Made by a program: the position numbers and the translations under genes. Positions 1 to 7,284 of a stretch of DNA of 24,974 bases are shown here, piece by piece (within the stretch, counting starts at the first letter, position 1; every line of letters starts with the position of its first letter). The notes under the pieces were generated by a model. That model saw only the letters and a program-made list of their open reading frames with translations, made no database searches and had not been told where the DNA came from. The DNA is from CAZBUK01 sp964495085 (GTDB lineage: Bacteria; Bacteroidota; Ignavibacteria; T3Sed10-11). The stretch is from positions 1 through 24,974 of the forward strand of contig CAZBUK010000055.1 in the NCBI GenBank assembly GCA_964495085.1, read 5' to 3'.

Positions 1-1
1 T

Positions 2-541
2 GCCGACGGCGAGAAGCGGTATATTATTGCCCCCGATAAATTGCAGATCGGCGACGTCATCTCCGCGGGACCGAATGTCGAGATCAAGGTCGGGAATGCG
101 CTCCCCCTCTCGAATATACCGGTTGGTACGTTTATCTATAATATAGAAATGAAGCCGGGGAAAGGGGCGCAGCTCGTCCGGAGCGCCGGTTCCTCCGCCC
201 AGATCACGGCGAAGGAAGAGGGCATCGTACAGGTAAAACTCCCCTCCGGCGAAGTGAGAATCGTATCGCCGAAGTGCTATGCGACCATCGGTCAGGTCAG
301 CAATCCCGATCACGAGAACATCTCTCTCGGGAAGGCGGGCAGAACCAGGTGGATGGGAAAGCGGCCGCATAACCGGGGGGTCTCGATGAATCCGGTGGAT
401 CACCCGCATGGCGGCGGCGAGGGAAAGGCGCCGCAGGGCAATCCGCACCCCGTATCTCCGTGGGGATTCCCGTCGAAGGGGAAGAAAACACGCAAGAGAA
501 AAAAGGCTTCAACAAAATTCATTGTGAAACGAAGAAAATAG
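2..541 (+). CDS. rplB: 50S ribosomal protein L2, 3' part
   Basis: This is the C-terminal 179 residues of L2, a primary 23S rRNA-binding protein next to the peptidyl transferase centre. The frame is open from base 2, so the gene begins before the window; full-length L2 is about 275 residues, and roughly 95 are missing. The segment opens with DGEKRYIIAP and contains the highly conserved MNPVDHPHGGGEG loop, whose histidine is the residue long linked to peptidyl transferase function. It ends in the usual basic tail rich in Lys and Arg. An internal TTG at 41 would give a shorter ORF, but conserved L2 sequence continues upstream of it, so it is not the start. It is followed after 16 bp by rpsS, the standard S10-operon order. 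Identification is certain. Confidence 0.98.
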   Translation, partial: ADGEKRYIIAPDKLQIGDVISAGPNVEIKVGNALPLSNIPVGTFIYNIEMKPGKGAQLVRSAGSSAQITAKEEGIVQVKLPSGEVRIVSPKCYATIGQVSNPDHENISLGKAGRTRWMGKRPHNRGVSMNPVDHPHGGGEGKAPQGNPHPVSPWGFPSKGKKTRKRKKASTKFIVKRRK

Positions 542-557
542 CAAAAACTGATACCAT

Positions 558-836
558 ATGGCGCGATCACTAAAAAAAGGGCCGTTCATCGACCCTAAAC
601 TTCTGAAGAAAGTTCAGGATCTTAACAGGCTGAACCAGAAAAAGGTCGTAAAAACCTGGAACAGAGCATCGACAATCTCTCCCGAATTTGTCGGACATAC
701 GTTTGCCGTACATAACGGGAATAAGTTTATCCCGGTGTATATCCAGGAAAGTATGGTCGGTCATAAGCTCGGCGAATTCGCTCCGAGCCGCATATTCCGC
801 GGACATCCCGGCGGTAAATCCGAAAGAGCCGCGTAA
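558..836 (+). CDS. rpsS: 30S ribosomal protein S19
   Basis: S19 binds the 3' major domain of 16S rRNA in the head of the small subunit, together with S13. The 92-residue product has the usual length and begins MARSLKKGPFID, a near-universal S19 start. Further conserved blocks are the STISPEFVGHTFAVHNG region in the middle and the GHKLGEFAPSR segment near the C-terminus. The ATG at 558 is the only start that gives this N-terminus; no strong Shine-Dalgarno is visible in front of it, so translational coupling to rplB is likely. It lies between rplB and rplV as expected. Confidence 0.98.
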   Translation: MARSLKKGPFIDPKLLKKVQDLNRLNQKKVVKTWNRASTISPEFVGHTFAVHNGNKFIPVYIQESMVGHKLGEFAPSRIFRGHPGGKSERAA

Positions 837-865
837 TACAATCAATGTGTGGAGCATAAACGATC

Positions 866-1369
866 ATGGAAGCACGCGCAATACACCGATATATTCCGAC
901 ATCGCCCCGTAAAATGAAGCTGGTGGTCGATCTGATACGCGGAAAGGGAGTGGAGGAAGCCATATCGATCCTTCATTTCTCTCCGAAACATGCTTCGAAA
1001 GAAGCAGAGAAGACGCTTCGATCGGCGATCGCCAACCTGCAGAATAAAGAGGAATCGGGGAGAATAGATTTCGACAGGATCTTCGTCAAGGAAGCGTATG
1101 TACACGCGGGACCCTCGATGAAGAGAATCCTTCCCGCCCCGATGGGTCGGGCTTACCGGATTCAAAAGAGATCGAATCATTTGACGATCGTCGTAGCGGT
1201 CAAGAAACTTGTCGTTCCGGTTAAACCGCCGGCAAAGAAAAAAGCGGCGCCGAAGAAGGGGAGCGAAACCACCGAGGCGAAAGCGGCTCCCAGGAAAACA
1301 GCATCGAAAACCGGCACGAAGAAAGCGCCGGCAAAGAAATCATCCAAAAAAGCATTAAAAAAGAAATAG
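866..1369 (+). CDS. rplV: 50S ribosomal protein L22 with long basic C-terminal tail
   Basis: L22 binds 23S rRNA domain I and lines the nascent-peptide exit tunnel. Residues 1-113 form the ordinary L22 fold: the N-terminal IPTSPRKMKLVVDLIRGK block, then the tunnel hairpin around residues 78-100, including GPSMKRILPAPMGRA. Most bacterial L22 proteins end close to residue 110-115. This one continues for about 50 residues of low-complexity Lys/Ala/Pro/Ser/Thr sequence (about 116-167) that ends in a run of lysines. The tail is encoded in frame without interruption. Its charge suggests contact with rRNA on the ribosome surface, which is an inference. A GGAG lies about 11 bases before the ATG. Confidence 0.97.
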   Translation: MEARAIHRYIPTSPRKMKLVVDLIRGKGVEEAISILHFSPKHASKEAEKTLRSAIANLQNKEESGRIDFDRIFVKEAYVHAGPSMKRILPAPMGRAYRIQKRSNHLTIVVAVKKLVVPVKPPAKKKAAPKKGSETTEAKAAPRKTASKTGTKKAPAKKSSKKALKKK

Positions 1370-1386
1370 GATAAAGGGAGACTCAT

Positions 1387-2031
1387 TTGGGACAGAAAAC
1401 GCATCCGATCGGTCTACGTTTGGGGATCATTAAATCCTGGGATTCGAATTGGTACGATGATAAAAGTTTTTCGCAAAAGCTCCAGGAAGATCTGATGGTC
1501 CGGAATTATATCCGGAACAGAATGAAGAAAGCCGGTATCTCGCGTATCTCGATCGAGCGAACGCCGAAGCGCGCCGTTATTACTATCCATACCTCCCGCC
1601 CCGGGATCGTCATCGGTCGAAGCGGAAAGGAGATTTCCCAGCTCGAAGAAGAGCTGAAGAAAATTACCAGCAAAGAGGTGAAGATACTGATCCATGAGAT
1701 CAAACGGCCGGAAATCGACGCTTACCTCGTTGCCGAAAACATCGCCAACCAGATTGAGGGCAGGATCTCGTTTCGCCGTGCGATGAAGACCGCGATAACC
1801 GCTTCGATGCGGATGGGAGCTGAGGGAATACGAATTATGTGTGCGGGCAGACTCGGCGGTGCGGAAATGGCGCGTACGGAACAATACAAAAAAGGAAGGA
1901 TACCTCTGCATACCCTTCGCGCCGATATCGACTATGCAACTGCAACTGCCCAGACCATTTACGGAACCATCGGGGTGAAGGTTTGGATCTGCAAGGGCGA
2001 GATCATCGGCCAGGTTACCCAGACACGATAA
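1387..2031 (+). CDS. rpsC: 30S ribosomal protein S3
   Basis: S3 sits at the mRNA entry channel of the 30S head. The 214-residue product begins MGQKTHPIGLRLG from a TTG codon; this N-terminus is so conserved that the TTG is accepted as the start, with an AAAGGGAG Shine-Dalgarno just upstream. The KH type II domain carries its GxxG loop as GRSG at residues 77-80, followed by KEISQLEEEL. The C-terminal domain has the conserved RRAMK and GAEGIRI segments. The protein ends at GQVTQTR without the long acidic or basic extension found in some phyla. It lies between rplV and rplP in the S10-type order. Confidence 0.98.
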   Translation: MGQKTHPIGLRLGIIKSWDSNWYDDKSFSQKLQEDLMVRNYIRNRMKKAGISRISIERTPKRAVITIHTSRPGIVIGRSGKEISQLEEELKKITSKEVKILIHEIKRPEIDAYLVAENIANQIEGRISFRRAMKTAITASMRMGAEGIRIMCAGRLGGAEMARTEQYKKGRIPLHTLRADIDYATATAQTIYGTIGVKVWICKGEIIGQVTQTR

Positions 2032-2055
2032 GATTGTCGAAGGAGATTTAAAACT

Positions 2056-2475
2056 ATGCTGATGCCAAAACGGGTAAAATTCAGAAAAGCGCATCGCGGC
2101 AGGCGGAGGGGAAAGGCGTTCCGTGGAGCACTGGTAAATTTCGGTGAATACGGTTTAAAAACGCTTGAACCGGGTTGGATCACCAGCCGTCAGATCGAAG
2201 CCGCTCGCGTCGCAATTACCCGAATGATGAAGCGGGAAGGAAGACTCTGGATCAGAATCTTCCCGGATAAACCGGTTACCAAAAAACCGGCTGAAACCCG
2301 TATGGGTAAGGGAAAAGGAGCTCCGGAATTCTGGGTTGCGGTTGTCAAGCCGGGGAGAATTATGTTCGAAGTAGCCGGCGTCTCGCGAAACATTGCCGAA
2401 GAAGCAATGCGGCTCGCTTCGCATAAGCTGCCGCTGAAAACGAAATTCGTCACACGCACTGACGTCGAAAGATAA
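2056..2475 (+). CDS. rplP: 50S ribosomal protein L16
   Basis: L16 helps organise the A-site and aminoacyl-tRNA binding region of the large subunit. The 139-residue product has normal length and begins MLMPKRVKFRKAHRG, the typical bacterial N-terminus. Other conserved blocks are the FGEYGLKTLEPGWITSRQIEAAR segment and the RMGKGKG loop that reaches toward the peptidyl transferase centre. The Shine-Dalgarno GAAGGAG is clear and well spaced from the ATG at 2056. A second ATG lies two codons in, but MLMPKR is the family norm. rpmC follows after only 3 bp. Confidence 0.98.
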   Translation: MLMPKRVKFRKAHRGRRRGKAFRGALVNFGEYGLKTLEPGWITSRQIEAARVAITRMMKREGRLWIRIFPDKPVTKKPAETRMGKGKGAPEFWVAVVKPGRIMFEVAGVSRNIAEEAMRLASHKLPLKTKFVTRTDVER

Positions 2476-2478
2476 ACC

Positions 2479-2715
2479 ATGAAAAACCGAGAAATCAGAG
2501 AGATGTCGGTCGATGAGCTGAAAAAAAGGATCGACGATGAAAACGTCAATCTGCAGAACCTGAAATTCCAGCATGCGACGACGCGTATCCAGAACACAGC
2601 AGCGCTGCTCCAGAGCAGACGCCTCATTGCCCGTATTAAAACCGTCATCCGCGAGCGCGAACTCTCCGCGGAAGTTCCGCAGACGAGCCAAAACGAATCG
2701 ACTACCAAGGAATAA
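2479..2715 (+). CDS. rpmC: 50S ribosomal protein L29
   Basis: L29 is a small two-helix protein near the exit of the nascent-chain tunnel, where trigger factor and SRP dock together with L23. The 78-residue product has the helical hairpin: EIREMSVDELKKRIDDE at the N-terminus, then LKFQHATTRIQNTAALLQSRR and IARIKTVIRERE. It is slightly longer than the common 60-70 residues because of a polar C-terminal tail (about residues 66-78). It starts 3 bp after the rplP stop, so the two are probably translationally coupled. Confidence 0.96.
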   Translation: MKNREIREMSVDELKKRIDDENVNLQNLKFQHATTRIQNTAALLQSRRLIARIKTVIRERELSAEVPQTSQNESTTKE

Positions 2716-2725
2716 CTGAGACGTT

Positions 2726-3010
2726 ATGGAAAAAACGACACCTGCCGTACGGAAGGACCGTACGACAAAGAGAAAAACGAGAATCGGCAAGGTCGTGAGC
2801 GACTCGATGCAGAAGAGCATCGTCGTCCTCATCGAACAACGGATAGCTCACCCGATATATAAAAAATTCTTCAAGCGAAGCAAGCGTCTTATGGCGCACG
2901 ATGAAAAGCAGGATGCGCACGTCGGCGATACGGTGAAAATCATGGAAACTCGTCCGTTGAGCGCTCGAAAACGGTGGAGATTGGTCGAAGTTGTCGAACG
3001 GGCGAAATAA
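2726..3010 (+). CDS. rpsQ: 30S ribosomal protein S17
   Basis: S17 is a primary 16S rRNA-binding protein of OB-fold type in the 30S body. The 94-residue product contains the diagnostic RKTRIGKVVSDSMQKSIVVLIE and HPIYKKFFKRSKRLMAHDE blocks and the final VGDTVKIMETRPLSARKRWRLVEVVE strand. The N-terminus carries roughly 15 extra basic residues before the conserved core. Gene order (rpmC-rpsQ-rplN) is canonical and spacing is short on both sides. Confidence 0.97.
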   Translation: MEKTTPAVRKDRTTKRKTRIGKVVSDSMQKSIVVLIEQRIAHPIYKKFFKRSKRLMAHDEKQDAHVGDTVKIMETRPLSARKRWRLVEVVERAK

Positions 3011-3028
3011 TTTCGGGAGTATGCAACA

Positions 3029-3397
3029 ATGATACAGGAAGAAACCAATCTGACCGTCGCCGATAACTCCGGCGCCAAGAAAGTACGCTGCATACGGGTC
3101 CTCGGCGGAAGCGACCGCAGATATGCCGGTCTCGGCGATATGATCGTCGTCTCGGTGAAGAGCGCCATTCCGGGCGCTCCGGTCAAAAAGGGGGAAGTTT
3201 CGCGCGCCGTCATCGTCCGGACGAAGAAGGAGACCCGTCGCGAGGACGGATCCTATATCCGCTTCGACGAGAACGCTGCGGTTCTTCTCAATCCGCAGAA
3301 CGAACCCCGCGGTACGCGCATCTTCGGACCGGTTGCCCGCGAGTTGCGCGAAAAACAGTTTATGAAAATAATTTCACTTGCACCCGAAGTATTGTGA
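3029..3397 (+). CDS. rplN: 50S ribosomal protein L14
   Basis: L14 binds 23S rRNA at the subunit interface, contacts the 30S subunit, and is the docking site for the silencing factor RsfS in many bacteria. The product has exactly the usual 122 residues. It begins MIQEETNLTVADNSGAKKVRCI and includes the GGSDRRYAGLGDMIVVSVK, ENAAVLLN and GTRIFGPVARELR motifs. No tail or insertion is present. It follows rpsQ after 18 bp and precedes rplX by 9 bp. Confidence 0.98.
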   Translation: MIQEETNLTVADNSGAKKVRCIRVLGGSDRRYAGLGDMIVVSVKSAIPGAPVKKGEVSRAVIVRTKKETRREDGSYIRFDENAAVLLNPQNEPRGTRIFGPVARELREKQFMKIISLAPEVL

Positions 3398-3406
3398 GCT
3401 TAGAGC

Positions 3407-3730
3407 ATGAATATCAGAAAAAACGATAACGTTCTGGTCGTATCCGGTAACGATCTCGGTAAGCAGGGGAAAGTATTGAAGGTGTATCCGGAACGGAGCA
3501 GGATCATCATCGAGGGCGTGAACATCATCAAACGCCATCAGCGCCCGACGCAGAAGAATCCCCAGGGAGGTATTCTTCAGAAAGAGGGATCGATACACAT
3601 TTCCAATGTCCTGGTCGTCTGTCCGAAATGTACGAATGCGACCCGCGTGGGAAGAAAACGGGTGCGCGAGACCGATTCGAAAGTATCCCGTGTTATGAGG
3701 GTTTGCAAAAATTGCGGAGAGATGTTCTAA
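3407..3730 (+). CDS. rplX: 50S ribosomal protein L24, zinc-ribbon form
   Basis: L24 is an assembly initiator of the large subunit. The 107-residue product has the KOW motif at about residues 6-40 (DNVLVVSGNDLGKQGKVLKV) and the conserved NIIKRHQRPTQKNPQGGI and IHISNVLVVCPKC blocks. Four cysteines, C72, C75, C100 and C103, form two CxxC pairs able to bind zinc, as in the C+ class of L24. The stop codon TAA overlaps by one base the ATG of rplE, which indicates translational coupling. Confidence 0.97.
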   Translation: MNIRKNDNVLVVSGNDLGKQGKVLKVYPERSRIIIEGVNIIKRHQRPTQKNPQGGILQKEGSIHISNVLVVCPKCTNATRVGRKRVRETDSKVSRVMRVCKNCGEMF

Positions 3731-4413
3731 TGGCAAAAGACCAAGAGCAAAAGAAAAAGCAAGGTTCGGCGGAGAAAGCCGATAAAAAAGCGGCTGGAAA
3801 AAAAGAATCAGCTCCGAAGGCGAAGCCGGAGGAGAAAGTCACCCCGCGGCTTCTCGTGAAATGGCGTACCGAGATCGCACCAGCGCTTATGAAACGATTC
3901 GGGTATCAGAATATCATGCAGGTCCCGTACCTCGATAAAATCTCGGTAAACGTCGGCGTCGGAGATGCGGTGGGGGATCCGAAAATTCTCGACGGAATCG
4001 TGAGCGAAGTCGGAACAATCACCGGCCAACGCGCCGTCATCACCCGTGCGAGGAAATCGATCTCCAACTTCAAACTCCGCGAGGGAATGCCGATCGGAGT
4101 ACGCGTGACCCTTCGCAGATCGCGGATGTATGAATTTCTGGATCGGTTCGTAAATACGGCGGTACCCCGCATCCGCGACTTTCGCGGCGTGAACGATAAA
4201 TCGTTCGACGGTCGGGGTAATTATACGGTCGGCATTAAAGAACAGATCATCTTCCCGGAAATCGATGTAGACAAGGTCAGCCGGATCTACGGAATCGATA
4301 TCACCTTCGTCACGACCGCGAAGACCGACGAGGAAGCGTTCGAGCTGCTGAAGAGCTTCGGGCTCCCCTTTGTCAGACGTCAGGAGATAGTACAAAAAAC
4401 CGATGCTGCATAA
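3730..4413 (+). CDS. rplE: 50S ribosomal protein L5 with basic N-terminal extension
   Basis: L5 binds 5S rRNA and the P-site tRNA elbow in the central protuberance. The start is taken at the ATG at 3730, which overlaps the rplX stop as TAATG and has GGAG ten bases upstream. An earlier in-frame ATG at 3628 lies inside rplX and would add non-homologous sequence. The product is 227 residues; L5 is normally about 180. The core begins near residue 38 (TPRLLVKW) and shows the YLDKISVNVGVGDA, RARKSISNFKLREGMPIGVRVTLR and GRGNYTVGIKEQIIFPEI blocks. Residues 1-37 are a disordered-looking Lys/Ala/Glu extension similar in composition to the tails of L22 and L17 here. Confidence 0.96.
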   Translation: MAKDQEQKKKQGSAEKADKKAAGKKESAPKAKPEEKVTPRLLVKWRTEIAPALMKRFGYQNIMQVPYLDKISVNVGVGDAVGDPKILDGIVSEVGTITGQRAVITRARKSISNFKLREGMPIGVRVTLRRSRMYEFLDRFVNTAVPRIRDFRGVNDKSFDGRGNYTVGIKEQIIFPEIDVDKVSRIYGIDITFVTTAKTDEEAFELLKSFGLPFVRRQEIVQKTDAA

Positions 4414-4435
4414 TTTCAGAACCAAGAGGTGAACG

Positions 4436-4621
4436 TTGGCACGTAAAGCACTTATCGTCAAATCGAAACGAGAACCGAAATACGCGACGCGGAGATATAG
4501 CCGGTGCACGCTCTGCGGCAGATCGCGCGCCTATCTACGCAAATTCGGATTATGCAGAATATGTTTCAGGAACATGGCTCTTGACGGCAAGATACCGGGA
4601 GTCCGGAAAGCAAGCTGGTAG
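4436..4621 (+). CDS. rpsN: 30S ribosomal protein S14, type Z (zinc-binding)
   Basis: S14 assembles into the 30S head beside S3 and S10. The 61-residue length and four cysteines C24, C27, C40 and C43 (CxxC-x12-CxxC) define the short zinc-binding type rather than the 89-100 residue zinc-free type. The N-terminus MARKALIVKSKR and the C-terminus IPGVRKASW are conserved. Translation starts at a TTG, with AGAGGTG just upstream. No second, zinc-free S14 copy is visible in this window. Confidence 0.97.
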   Translation: MARKALIVKSKREPKYATRRYSRCTLCGRSRAYLRKFGLCRICFRNMALDGKIPGVRKASW

Positions 4622-4656
4622 ACTATACGTTCAGTTATAAAGGAGAAGCTTAATCT

Positions 4657-5052
4657 ATGCCGATAACCGATCCCATAGCAGATTATCTCACGCGGATCAG
4701 AAACGCGGTAAAAGCAAAACACAAACGTGTCGACATTCCGGCATCGAGACTGAAAAATGAAATCACCCGCATCCTCAGGGAAGAACACTATATCACCGAT
4801 TACTCGCTGCTCGAAGAGAAGACGCAGGCGGTTATTCGCATAACGCTTCGCTACTCGAACGGCAGGAGCGTGGTCAAAGGTCTGAGACGCGTGAGCACTC
4901 CCGGCCTTCGGCGGTATAAACAGGTGTCGGATCTGCCCCGGGTTATCAACGGACTCGGCATCGCCATCGTCTCGACATCGAAGGGCGTGATGACCGATAA
5001 GCAGGCACGGCAGCATGGCGTCGGCGGCGAAGTCATCTGCTACGTCTGGTGA
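4657..5052 (+). CDS. rpsH: 30S ribosomal protein S8
   Basis: S8 is a primary binder of the central domain of 16S rRNA and, in E. coli, the translational repressor of the spc operon; whether it does so here cannot be seen. The 131-residue product has the DPIADYLTRIRNAVKAKH start, the ITLRYSNGRSVVKGLRRVSTPGLRRY middle segment, and the GIAIVSTSKGVMTDKQAR...GGEVICYVW C-terminus typical of the family. An AAAGGAG Shine-Dalgarno precedes the ATG by a good distance. Spacing to rpsN and rplF is under 40 bp. Confidence 0.98.
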   Translation: MPITDPIADYLTRIRNAVKAKHKRVDIPASRLKNEITRILREEHYITDYSLLEEKTQAVIRITLRYSNGRSVVKGLRRVSTPGLRRYKQVSDLPRVINGLGIAIVSTSKGVMTDKQARQHGVGGEVICYVW

Positions 5053-5089
5053 GTCTCTACCATAGTATTATTTCCAAAGGAGTAAGAGA

Positions 5090-5632
5090 GTGTCACGAGT
5101 TGGAAAAAAACCGATCCCCCTGGTAAAGGGAGTGACGATCGAAAAACAGAACGGAACCGTCAAGGTAAAGGGTCCGAAAGGCGAGCTCTCGACCGAAATC
5201 CGGCCGGAAATCACGGTCGATATCGGCGAAGCCGAGATTCTCGTCAAACGTCCGACCGAGTCGAAACAGCACAGATCGATGCACGGATTGTACCGTGCCC
5301 TGATCCAGAATATGATCAAGGGCGTTACGGAAGGGTATGAAAAGCGCCTCGAAATTGTGGGCGTAGGTTACCGCGCGGAAATGAAGGGGAAAAAGCTCCA
5401 ACTGCAGCTCGGGTACTCACACGCGATCCTTTTCGCGCTTCCGCCCGAAATCTCGGTTCAGGTTCCGCAGCCGACCCAGCTCGTCGTCAGCGGTATCGAT
5501 AAACAGCTCGTCGGCCAGATAGCCGCGAAGATCCGCAGTCTCCGTCCGGCCGAACCGTATAAAGGCAAGGGGATAAAATACGAGGGCGAATACATCCGGC
5601 GCAAAGCGGGCAAGACGGCTGCGGGTAAATAG
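5090..5632 (+). CDS. rplF: 50S ribosomal protein L6
   Basis: L6 binds near the sarcin-ricin loop of 23S rRNA and the factor-binding centre. The 180-residue product starts with the conserved MSRVGKKPIPLVKGV from a GTG codon, preceded by AAAGGAG. Two repeated alpha/beta domains are expected: residues about 1-80, then about 85-175, with the signature PYKGKGIKYEGEYIRRKAGK near the end. Length matches the family and there is no extension. It sits between rpsH and rplR in canonical order. Confidence 0.98.
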   Translation: MSRVGKKPIPLVKGVTIEKQNGTVKVKGPKGELSTEIRPEITVDIGEAEILVKRPTESKQHRSMHGLYRALIQNMIKGVTEGYEKRLEIVGVGYRAEMKGKKLQLQLGYSHAILFALPPEISVQVPQPTQLVVSGIDKQLVGQIAAKIRSLRPAEPYKGKGIKYEGEYIRRKAGKTAAGK

Positions 5633-5669
5633 GATCGCACCGATAATTATTCCTAGATAATCATCCGAT

Positions 5670-6035
5670 ATGATCAAAAGGAACAGAACAAACAGCAGGC
5701 GGAGGATCAAGAAGTCCGTTCGCCTGAAGATTTCAGGAACCGGCGAAAGGCCGAGGTTATCGGTTTACAGAAGCCTGAATAATATTTACGCCCAGCTTAT
5801 AGACGATACGAAGGGCGTAACCATTTTGCAGGTTTCGACGCTGATGCCGGATCTGCGCGATTCACTGAAGAGTATTTCGCGGATCGAAAAAAGTAAGAAG
5901 ATAGGCGAAGAGCTCGCGAAACGCGCCCTCGAAAAAAATATTACATCAATCGTATTCGACCGGAACGGTTTCCGGTATCATGGCAGAGTCAAAGCGCTCG
6001 CCGAATCCGCGAGAAAAGCCGGACTCAGCTTCTGA
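5670..6035 (+). CDS. rplR: 50S ribosomal protein L18
   Basis: L18 binds 5S rRNA together with L5 and L25 in the central protuberance. The 121-residue product has a basic N-terminus (MIKRNRTNSRRRIKKSVRLKISG) followed by GERPRLSVYRSLNNIYAQLIDD and the final FDRNGFRYHGRVKALAESARKAGLSF block, all diagnostic. No convincing Shine-Dalgarno is visible before the ATG at 5670. The 37-bp spacer after rplF is somewhat longer than most in this run. Confidence 0.97.
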   Translation: MIKRNRTNSRRRIKKSVRLKISGTGERPRLSVYRSLNNIYAQLIDDTKGVTILQVSTLMPDLRDSLKSISRIEKSKKIGEELAKRALEKNITSIVFDRNGFRYHGRVKALAESARKAGLSF

Positions 6036-6077
6036 AAGAGGCATCCACTTGATTGAAATTTTATACGGGGTCACAAC

Positions 6078-6596
6078 TTGGCAAAGTTAAAAGCAAGCGA
6101 ACTTGAACTGAAGGAACGGCTGGTCCACATCAACCGGGTCGCCAAAGTCGTCAAAGGCGGCCGCCGGTTCAGTTTCAACGCGATCGTTGTAGTCGGCGAT
6201 CATAACGGACATGTCGGTATCGGGTTGGGAAAAGCGAACGAAGTTGCCGATGCTATTTCAAAGGGGGTCGACGACGCGAAGAAAAGCCTGGTAACGGTAC
6301 CGATCGTCAACGGTACCATACCGCACGAGATCACGGCGAAATTCGGAGCCGCGAAAGTTCTCATGAGACCGGCTTCTCCGGGTACAGGCGTTATCGCGGG
6401 CGGAGGCGTTCGCGCGGTCGTGGAATCCGCCGGCATCCGCGATATTCTCACGAAATCTCTCGGCTCATCGAATCCGCACAACCTGGTGAAGGCAACACTG
6501 AGAGGATTACTCAGCCTGCGGGATCCGAGAACCGTCGCATCGGATAGAGGCATCTCCCTGAAGGAATTGTTCCAAAAAGCGGGCGGAGACGAATAA
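6078..6596 (+). CDS. rpsE: 30S ribosomal protein S5
   Basis: S5 acts at the mRNA entry channel with S3 and S4 and is important for decoding accuracy. The 172-residue product has an N-terminal double-stranded-RNA-binding-like domain (about residues 12-75, with NRVAKVVKGGRRFSFNAIVVVGD and GIGLGKANEV). A C-terminal S5 domain follows, with RPASPGTGVIAGGGVRAVVESAGI at about 97-120. Translation starts at TTG, giving MAKLKASELELKERLVHINR, which aligns well with the usual N-terminus. rpmD begins 4 bp after its stop. Confidence 0.98.
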   Translation: MAKLKASELELKERLVHINRVAKVVKGGRRFSFNAIVVVGDHNGHVGIGLGKANEVADAISKGVDDAKKSLVTVPIVNGTIPHEITAKFGAAKVLMRPASPGTGVIAGGGVRAVVESAGIRDILTKSLGSSNPHNLVKATLRGLLSLRDPRTVASDRGISLKELFQKAGGDE

Positions 6597-6600
6597 CCAC

Positions 6601-6795
6601 ATGGCAAAAAAGCAACTGAAAATTACACAGATGAAAAGTATCATCGATAATCCGGAGAGACAGAAGCGGACGATCGAAGCGCTCGGATTGAAGAAGATAC
6701 GGCATACGATCGTTAAGGAGGATACTCCGCAGATCCGGGGAATGCTCGCCAAGGTCCGGCATTTGGTATCGGTGGAAGAAATCGAAGCGAAGTAA
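6601..6795 (+). CDS. rpmD: 50S ribosomal protein L30
   Basis: L30 is a small 23S rRNA-binding protein missing from some bacterial lineages, so its presence here is informative. The 64-residue product has LKITQMKSIIDNPERQKRTIEALGLKKIRHTIVKEDTPQIRGMLAKVRHLVSVEEI as its whole fold, closely matching the family in length and motif positions. It lies between rpsE and rplO with very short spacers, so it is translated within the same polycistronic run. Confidence 0.97.
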   Translation: MAKKQLKITQMKSIIDNPERQKRTIEALGLKKIRHTIVKEDTPQIRGMLAKVRHLVSVEEIEAK

Positions 6796-6820
6796 CCGGA
6801 TTTAATCAGAAGGTTTATTT

Positions 6821-7282
6821 ATGACTGCTATATTAAGCAATTTGAAGCCGGCTCCCGGTTCCACTAAAAACCGCAAGCGGGTCGGTCGCGGTCCCGGATC
6901 GGGTCACGGGAAAACTTCGACACGGGGACACAACGGACAGCACTCCCGTTCGGGCGCTAAATTCCGGGCCTGGTTCGAGGGCGGACAGATGCCCCTGCAG
7001 CGCCGGATTCCGAAGTATGGATTTAAGAGTCCGTTTAAGGTCGTCTTTCAGCTCGTAAATCTGAGCGATCTGGAGAAGCTCCATCAGGATAAGAAACTGA
7101 CGGACGATACCGTTACTCCCGAGCTTCTCGTCCGGACGGGGATGGTGCGGAAAAATCAGCCGATCAAGGTTCTGGGTTCAGGCAGCCTGACCGCAGGATT
7201 AAAAATCAGCGCGCATGCATTCAGTAAAAGCGCACAGGAAAAAATTACCGCGGCAGGCGGTACCATCTCGATAGTGAAATAA
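6821..7282 (+). CDS. rplO: 50S ribosomal protein L15
   Basis: L15 is a late-assembly protein of the large subunit. The 153-residue product has the long glycine/arginine-rich N-terminal extension that threads into rRNA: NLKPAPGSTKNRKRVGRGPGSGHGKTSTRGHNGQ, then FEGGQMPLQRRIPKYGF. The globular domain follows, ending with AHAFSKSAQEKITAAGGTISIVK. An AAGG lies before the ATG. Its stop codon is separated from the secY start by only two bases, so secY is probably translated by coupling to rplO. Confidence 0.98.
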   Translation: MTAILSNLKPAPGSTKNRKRVGRGPGSGHGKTSTRGHNGQHSRSGAKFRAWFEGGQMPLQRRIPKYGFKSPFKVVFQLVNLSDLEKLHQDKKLTDDTVTPELLVRTGMVRKNQPIKVLGSGSLTAGLKISAHAFSKSAQEKITAAGGTISIVK

Positions 7283-7284
7283 AT

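Noticed and set aside
1414..2094. 226-codon open frame on the - strand
   Set aside because: It is antisense to rpsC, whose conserved protein is certain. It has no protein motif I recognise, so it is a shadow of coding periodicity.
2155..2832. 225-codon open frame on the - strand
   Set aside because: It is antisense to rplP, rpmC and rpsQ; same reasoning as other shadows.
3628..3729. Upstream ATG at 3628 extending the L5 frame
   Set aside because: It overlaps the rplX coding region and adds sequence with no L5 similarity. The TAATG overlap at 3728-3732 with GGAG ten bases upstream is the better start.
3808..4509. 233-codon open frame on the - strand
   Set aside because: It is antisense to rplE and rpsN and lacks a recognisable start context or motif.
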